Below are positions 6,021 through 8,842 of a stretch of DNA of 8,842 nt, one piece after another. Made by a program: the position numbers and the translations under genes. The stretch is from assembly GCA_050012355.1 (NCBI GenBank), contig JBEKHI010000351.1, forward strand, positions 1 to 8,842. The letters run 5' to 3'. The stretch is from JBEKHI01 sp050012355 (GTDB taxonomy: Bacteria; Actinomycetota; Actinomycetes; Streptosporangiales; Streptosporangiaceae). The first letter of the stretch is position 1. Each line of letters starts with the position of its first letter. The notes under the pieces are model-generated. The model did no database searches, was not told the DNA's origin, and saw only the letters and a program-made list of their open reading frames with translations.

Positions 6021-6482
6021 CCCGGACGGCGACCAGCCCAGCCGCGGTGCGATCGACGCGGCGACATCGGAGAGGATCTGCTCATACTCCTGATGCTCGA
6101 AGGCATACGGCAGTTCCAGCTGGAGCTCCGTGGTCTCCGCCAGCACCGGATCCGCGAGCAGCGACTCGGCGATCTCCGCCGAGGTGCCGACTAGGTCGGG
6201 TGCGATCAGGATGCGGCGCTCGCCTTGGGGCGTCAGCGTCCGCTGGTGGCGCGACGCCTGGTACTCGCGGTACTTGCGCCGGGTAGCGTCACCGGCACCG
6301 TCCAGCGGCACGATTACCCGGCCGACCACCACTCGCGGCCGACCAGGCCCGGCGAACTTCTCCCGGTAAGCACGGATCTGGGTGAGCTGCGCGGAACCAG
6401 CAGCGACAACGACCGGACGGAAGCGGACACTGTCATCTGGGCTCCGCCTCTCTGCGTCTGCCCTAAAGTCTACTAAACCCAT
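6021..6482 (-). pseudogene. C-terminal remnant of an LLM-class flavin/F420 oxidoreductase
   Basis: An open frame from ATG 6482 reads like the C-terminal half of an LLM-class (luciferase-like) oxidoreductase: VVVAAGSAQLTQIRAYREKF (24-43), GRPRVVVGRVIVPL (47-60), RRILIAPDLVGTSAEIAESLLAD (89-111), ELQLELPYAFEHQEYEQILSDV (119-140), IAPRLGWSP (144-152). The last blocks match the usual ending of the family (a GT/SP motif, a LPxxF helix, then AP-LGW). The N-terminal ~150-200 residues of the TIM barrel are missing, and no ribosome binding site precedes 6482. The frame has no stop where the family ends; it runs on to 5820 in arginine-rich, shadow-like sequence opposite the 5844 ORF. I therefore call a gene fragment. 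Assignment rests on remembered family patterns; a short intact protein of another family is the alternative. Confidence 0.5.
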
Positions 6483-6525
6483 CGGAATTGGAATAGACAC
6501 GTTCCCGCCCTGGGTTGGCGCAGAC

Positions 6526-7461
6526 ATGGACATAGGGGTCGCGATCACCGACGCAGTGGCGGATGCCGACGGCAACACCGTTGACGAGACGGTCAGACTC
6601 GGGCGGCAGGCGGCTGAGGCGGGGCTGCGCTCGGTGTGGCTTGGCCAGCGGCTGGATTATGACTCCGTCGCGCTGGCCGGGATCGTCGGGCGTGAGGTTC
6701 CGGGGCTCGCCGTGGGCACCGCGGCGGTACCGATCTTCGCGCGTCACCCGATCCTGGTGTCCAGCCAGGCACAGACCGCGCAGGCGGCGACGCACGGCCG
6801 GTACACGCTCGGCCTGGCGCTCGGCTCGAAGGCGATGACGGAAACCGCGTTCGGCGAACCTCACGACCGTCCGATCCGGCGACTGCGCGAATTCCTCACC
6901 GCGCTGCGTTCACTGCTCGCCGACGGGACCGCCGACTTCCACGGTGAGATCCTGACCGCGGTGACGCCGATACCGGCCGCGGTGGCCGGTGCCACGCCCC
7001 CGGTTCCCGTTCTCGTCGCCGCGATGGGCCCGCAGGCGCTGCGGGCGGCCGGCGAACTGGCCGACGGCACGCTGCCGCTGTTCGTCACTCCGAAGGTACT
7101 CGCTGAGCACATCGTGCCGCCGATTACCGAAGCCGCGGCGCGATCTGGTCGTGCCGCACCTCGCATCACGGTCTTCGTCCCCGCCGTGGTCACCCTTAAC
7201 GTGGCAGCGGCCCGGGCGGCCGCGATCACCGCGACAGCTTTCTATGACCGGGTCCCGTCCTATCAGCGCGTGACCGCACTGGCGGGCGCGTCCCGGACAG
7301 CCGATCTGGTAACGCTCGGCGATGAGCAAACCGTGGCCGCGGCCGTCCGGAACTACTTCGACGCCGGTGCCACCGAGGTGATCGCCACTCAGACGAACCT
7401 CCTCGGCGAGCAGGCACGGCTGCGTACCTGGCAACTGTTCGGCGAACTCGCCCGCGGCTAA
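6526..7461 (+). CDS. LLM-class F420-dependent oxidoreductase (MSMEG_4879-like family)
   Basis: A 311-residue TIM-barrel oxidoreductase expected to use reduced F420 (or FMN) in the cytosol; the substrate is unknown. The sequence follows the family closely: MDIGVAI strand, helix DETVRLGRQAAEAGLRSVWL (20-39), YDSVALAGIVGREVPGLAVGTAAVPI (45-70), RHPILVSSQAQTAQAATHGRYTLGLALG (73-100), RPIRRLREFLTALRSLL (115-131), PPVPVLVAAMGPQALRAAGELADG in the second half, and a GDEQTVAAAVRNYFDAGATEV segment near the end. I recall the same pattern in the F420 family typified by MSMEG_4879. The frame is open back to 6382, but residues before the ATG at 6526 are shadow of the opposite strand. No clear ribosome binding site is seen. 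It is head-to-head with the LLM remnant and convergent with doxX. Confidence 0.9.
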   Translation: MDIGVAITDAVADADGNTVDETVRLGRQAAEAGLRSVWLGQRLDYDSVALAGIVGREVPGLAVGTAAVPIFARHPILVSSQAQTAQAATHGRYTLGLALGSKAMTETAFGEPHDRPIRRLREFLTALRSLLADGTADFHGEILTAVTPIPAAVAGATPPVPVLVAAMGPQALRAAGELADGTLPLFVTPKVLAEHIVPPITEAAARSGRAAPRITVFVPAVVTLNVAAARAAAITATAFYDRVPSYQRVTALAGASRTADLVTLGDEQTVAAAVRNYFDAGATEVIATQTNLLGEQARLRTWQLFGELARG

Positions 7462-7863
7462 GCTCCCGTATGCGAGCCGACGGCTCGCTGGCCGCAGCGC
7501 CCAGGAGGTCACCGTCAGCACGAGCATCGGTGCGAGGATCGCTACCTCGACGGTGTCGTAGCCGGTCGTCAGGTGCGAGACGATAGCCCCGCTGTAGGTG
7601 AAGAACGCGCCCGCGTAGGCCCACTCCTTGAGCAACCGGCGGCCCGGCACCACGATCGCGATCGCGCCGAGCACCTTCCAGGTGCCCAGCAGCACCAGGA
7701 AGTACGACGGATATCCGAGATGCAGCACCACATCGCGGACGAACGGCAGTCGCGCGACATCCCAGACGCCGCCCACCCCCATCTCGGCCACGATCCCCGC
7801 GGTGGCCACCCAGTAAGCGGCCGCGCGCAAGCTGACGGCCCGGTACTCAGCCGATATAGCCAT
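6910..7863 (-). CDS. DoxX-like membrane protein with an unusually long antisense C-terminal tail
   Basis: Residues 1-130 form a DoxX-like protein with four predicted membrane helices (about 13-35, 54-72, 81-99, 105-123) and the usual pattern of a WKVLGAIAIVVPG turn, an EWAYAGAFFTYSGA helix and the closing SWALRPASRRL. Proteins of this type are often encoded beside SnoaL-tailed ECF sigma factors. The start ATG 7863 has an excellent GGAGG 7 nt upstream. The family normally stops near residue 130, but here the frame stays open for 187 more codons, 184 of them opposite the LLM gene in exactly aligned codon phase, where a stop needs the rare sense codons TTA, CTA or TCA. The tail is Arg/Gly-rich and looks like shadow. 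The functional part is therefore probably about 7461-7863. Confidence 0.85.
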   Translation of the reverse strand: MAISAEYRAVSLRAAAYWVATAGIVAEMGVGGVWDVARLPFVRDVVLHLGYPSYFLVLLGTWKVLGAIAIVVPGRRLLKEWAYAGAFFTYSGAIVSHLTTGYDTVEVAILAPMLVLTVTSWALRPASRRLAYGSLAAGEFAEQLPGTQPCLLAEEVRLSGDHLGGTGVEVVPDGRGHGLLIAERYQIGCPGRARQCGHALIGRDPVIESCRGDRGRPGRCHVKGDHGGDEDRDARCGTTRSRRGFGNRRHDVLSEYLRSDEQRQRAVGQFAGRPQRLRAHRGDENGNRGRGTGHRGRYRRHRGQDLTVEVGGPVGEQ

Positions 7864-7876
7864 GTCCTGTCCTCCG

Positions 7877-7903
7877 TGTCACATTCGCTGGTTTTCGTTG
7901 GTC
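7877..7903 (+). promoter_or_regulatory. Candidate ECF41-type promoter of the sigma-factor gene
   Basis: TGTCACA (7877-7883), a 16-base spacer, then GGTC (7900-7903). I recall the ECF41 target promoter as TGTCACA-N16-CGTC, so the -35 is exact and the -10 differs by one base. Transcription would begin near 7910, 30 nt before the GTG at 7940. The element overlaps the 5' leader of the divergent doxX gene. It implies positive autoregulation. Confidence 0.55.
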
Positions 7904-7939
7904 ATCGCTATGACGGCAACCGGCGAGAGGATGTGTCAG

Positions 7940-8842
7940 GTGGAGGACAGCGACTGGCTGGCCGCACGGTTCGAGGAACACCGGGACCGCCTGCAAGCGG
8001 TCGCTTACCGGATGCTCGGCTCCCGCGGCGAGGCCGAGGACGCCGTGCAGGAAGCGTGGCTGCGGCTCAGCCGGTCCGGCGACGGCGTGACCAACCTGGG
8101 AGGGTGGCTGACCACCGTCGTCAGCCGCATCTGCCTGGACATACTGCGCGGCCGGCGCGAAGACCTGGCCGGTACGCTCCTCACCGAGCGCGCGGACGAT
8201 GCGGCCGGTCCCGAGGACGAGGCGTTGCTGGCGGACTCCGTCGGCCTCGCGCTGCAGATAGTGCTGGACCGGCTGGCCCCGGCCGAACGCGTCGCGTTCG
8301 TGCTGCACGACATGTTCGATCTGCCCTTCGGGCAGATAGCCACGATCATGGACCGCTCGCCGAACGCCACCCGACTGCTCGCAAGCCGTGCCCGCCGTCA
8401 CATTCGCGGCAAAACGCCGGATCCGGATCTCCAGCATCAGCGCGCTGTCGTCGGTGCTTTCTTCGCCGCCGCCCGTGACGGCGACTTTGACGCGCTGCTC
8501 GCGCTACTCGACCCGGGCGCGACGGTGCGAGCCGGAATGCCCGGGGAACCACGTGGCGCGCTGGCCGTGGCCAGGCGTGCCCTCGAATTCGCGCGCTTCG
8601 CGCAGTTCGCTCAGCCCGCGATAGTCAACGGCATGGCGGGAACCATCATGACTCCCCCCGGCCAGCCGTACTGGGTCATGACCTTCACGGTCACCCCCGC
8701 CGGAAAGATGTCCACCATCGAGATCATCTCCAACCCCACCCGCCTCCGGGAACTCGATCTCGCGATTACTTCGCCCGATCGGACCCCCATCGATGACCCA
8801 TCGATGGCGTTATTCGGCCATCGATGGGCCATCGATGGGGGC
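7940..8842 (+). CDS. ECF sigma factor with SnoaL-like C-terminal domain (SigJ/ECF41 type), partial at right edge
   Basis: An RNA polymerase sigma factor of the extracytoplasmic-function group with a fused regulatory domain instead of an anti-sigma factor. 301 codons from GTG 7940 reach the window end without a stop. Region 2 spans about 8-75 (FEEHRDRLQAVAYRMLGS, AEDAVQEAWLRL, NLGGWLTTVVSRICLDILRGRR). Region 4 spans about 104-156 (LDRLAPAERVAFVLHDMFDLPFGQIATIM, then RSPNATRLLASRARRH). The NTF2/SnoaL-like domain follows at 168-275, with NPTRLREL resembling the NPDKL motif of ECF41; the DGGGK motif is not evident. Homologues end shortly after this; here about 27 more residues follow, encoded partly by a palindromic repeat. 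GTG 7940 fits the family start and has GAGAGG 9 nt upstream; ATG 7931 is too close to it. It is divergent from doxX. Confidence 0.9.
   Translation, partial: MEDSDWLAARFEEHRDRLQAVAYRMLGSRGEAEDAVQEAWLRLSRSGDGVTNLGGWLTTVVSRICLDILRGRREDLAGTLLTERADDAAGPEDEALLADSVGLALQIVLDRLAPAERVAFVLHDMFDLPFGQIATIMDRSPNATRLLASRARRHIRGKTPDPDLQHQRAVVGAFFAAARDGDFDALLALLDPGATVRAGMPGEPRGALAVARRALEFARFAQFAQPAIVNGMAGTIMTPPGQPYWVMTFTVTPAGKMSTIEIISNPTRLRELDLAITSPDRTPIDDPSMALFGHRWAIDGG
8784..8841. repeat. Long nested inverted repeat of four CATCGATG units
   Basis: The arms 8784-8807 and 8818-8841 are complementary over 24 positions with one mismatch (A8796 against C8829) around a 10-nt loop (8808-8817). Each arm holds two copies of the self-complementary octamer CATCGATG, starting at 8788, 8799, 8819 and 8830 (steps of 11, 20 and 11). 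It lies at or just past the expected end of the sigma-factor ORF, so it may be a strong terminator hairpin, but any T-run would be outside the window. Confidence 0.8.

Noticed and set aside
6382..6525. N-terminal extension of the LLM oxidoreductase
   Set aside because: These 48 codons give a sequence unlike the family, while ATG 6526 gives the canonical MDIGVAI start strand.
7573..8478. 301-codon plus-strand ORF crossing doxX, the spacer and the sigma gene
   Set aside because: It reads through a promoter region and two recognised genes in the wrong frame.
1..8842. CRISPR array, tRNA, rRNA, transposase or phage genes
   Set aside because: I looked for regularly spaced repeats, tRNA-like cloverleaf ends and recognisable integrase or transposase motifs and saw none.

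Overview
This window looks like chromosomal DNA from a high-GC Gram-positive bacterium (Actinomycetota). Coding GC3 is very high, there is a PknG-type kinase with a zinc ribbon, there are LLM-class F420-type oxidoreductase sequences, and several short conserved proteins are of kinds I associate with actinomycetes. I cannot name a genus. I see no rRNA, tRNA, CRISPR array, transposase or phage gene. The largest spacers between genes are about 215-220 bases.

Layout. (1) Positions 1-2366, minus strand: a cytosolic coiled-coil protein followed, with an ATGA stop/start overlap, by a PknG-like Ser/Thr kinase that runs off the left edge. (2) 2586-2816, minus: a small protein with an SH3/Tudor-like fold resembling the C-terminal domain of UvrD/PcrA helicases. 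(3) 3031-4328, plus: a two-gene operon of an (alpha/alpha)-barrel protein of the glycosyltransferase C-terminal type and an 85-residue conserved protein, closed by a hairpin-plus-T terminator. (4) 4336-4972, minus: a STAS-domain anti-sigma-factor antagonist overlapping an unrecognised 84-residue protein, with a sigma-B/sigma-F-like promoter sequence upstream. (5) 5117-5731, minus: a winged-helix regulator and a 94-residue conserved protein, behind an AT-rich block with repeated AAGAT/ATCTT half-sites that could be the regulator's operator. (6) 5844-6482: a mosaic stretch with a 57-codon plus-strand ORF (possibly a truncated N-terminus) and a minus-strand remnant that looks like the C-terminal half of an LLM oxidoreductase. 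(7) 6526-7461, plus: an intact LLM-class F420-dependent oxidoreductase. (8) 7864-8842: a DoxX-like membrane protein (minus) divergent from an ECF sigma factor with a SnoaL-like C-terminal extension (SigJ/ECF41 type), which runs off the right edge.

How the parts may work together. Much of the window is regulatory: a PknG-type kinase, a STAS antagonist, a winged-helix repressor candidate and an ECF sigma factor. The sigma gene and doxX share a 76-base divergent spacer that carries TGTCACA-N16-GGTC, close to the promoter I recall for ECF41 sigma factors, so autoregulation is likely. The window ends in a long, nearly perfect inverted repeat built from four copies of CATCGATG, inside or at the very end of the sigma ORF. 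No single undescribed system stands out. The best leads are that palindrome, the sigma-B-like promoter on the STAS pair, the operator block of the winged-helix gene, and the LLM remnant junction.
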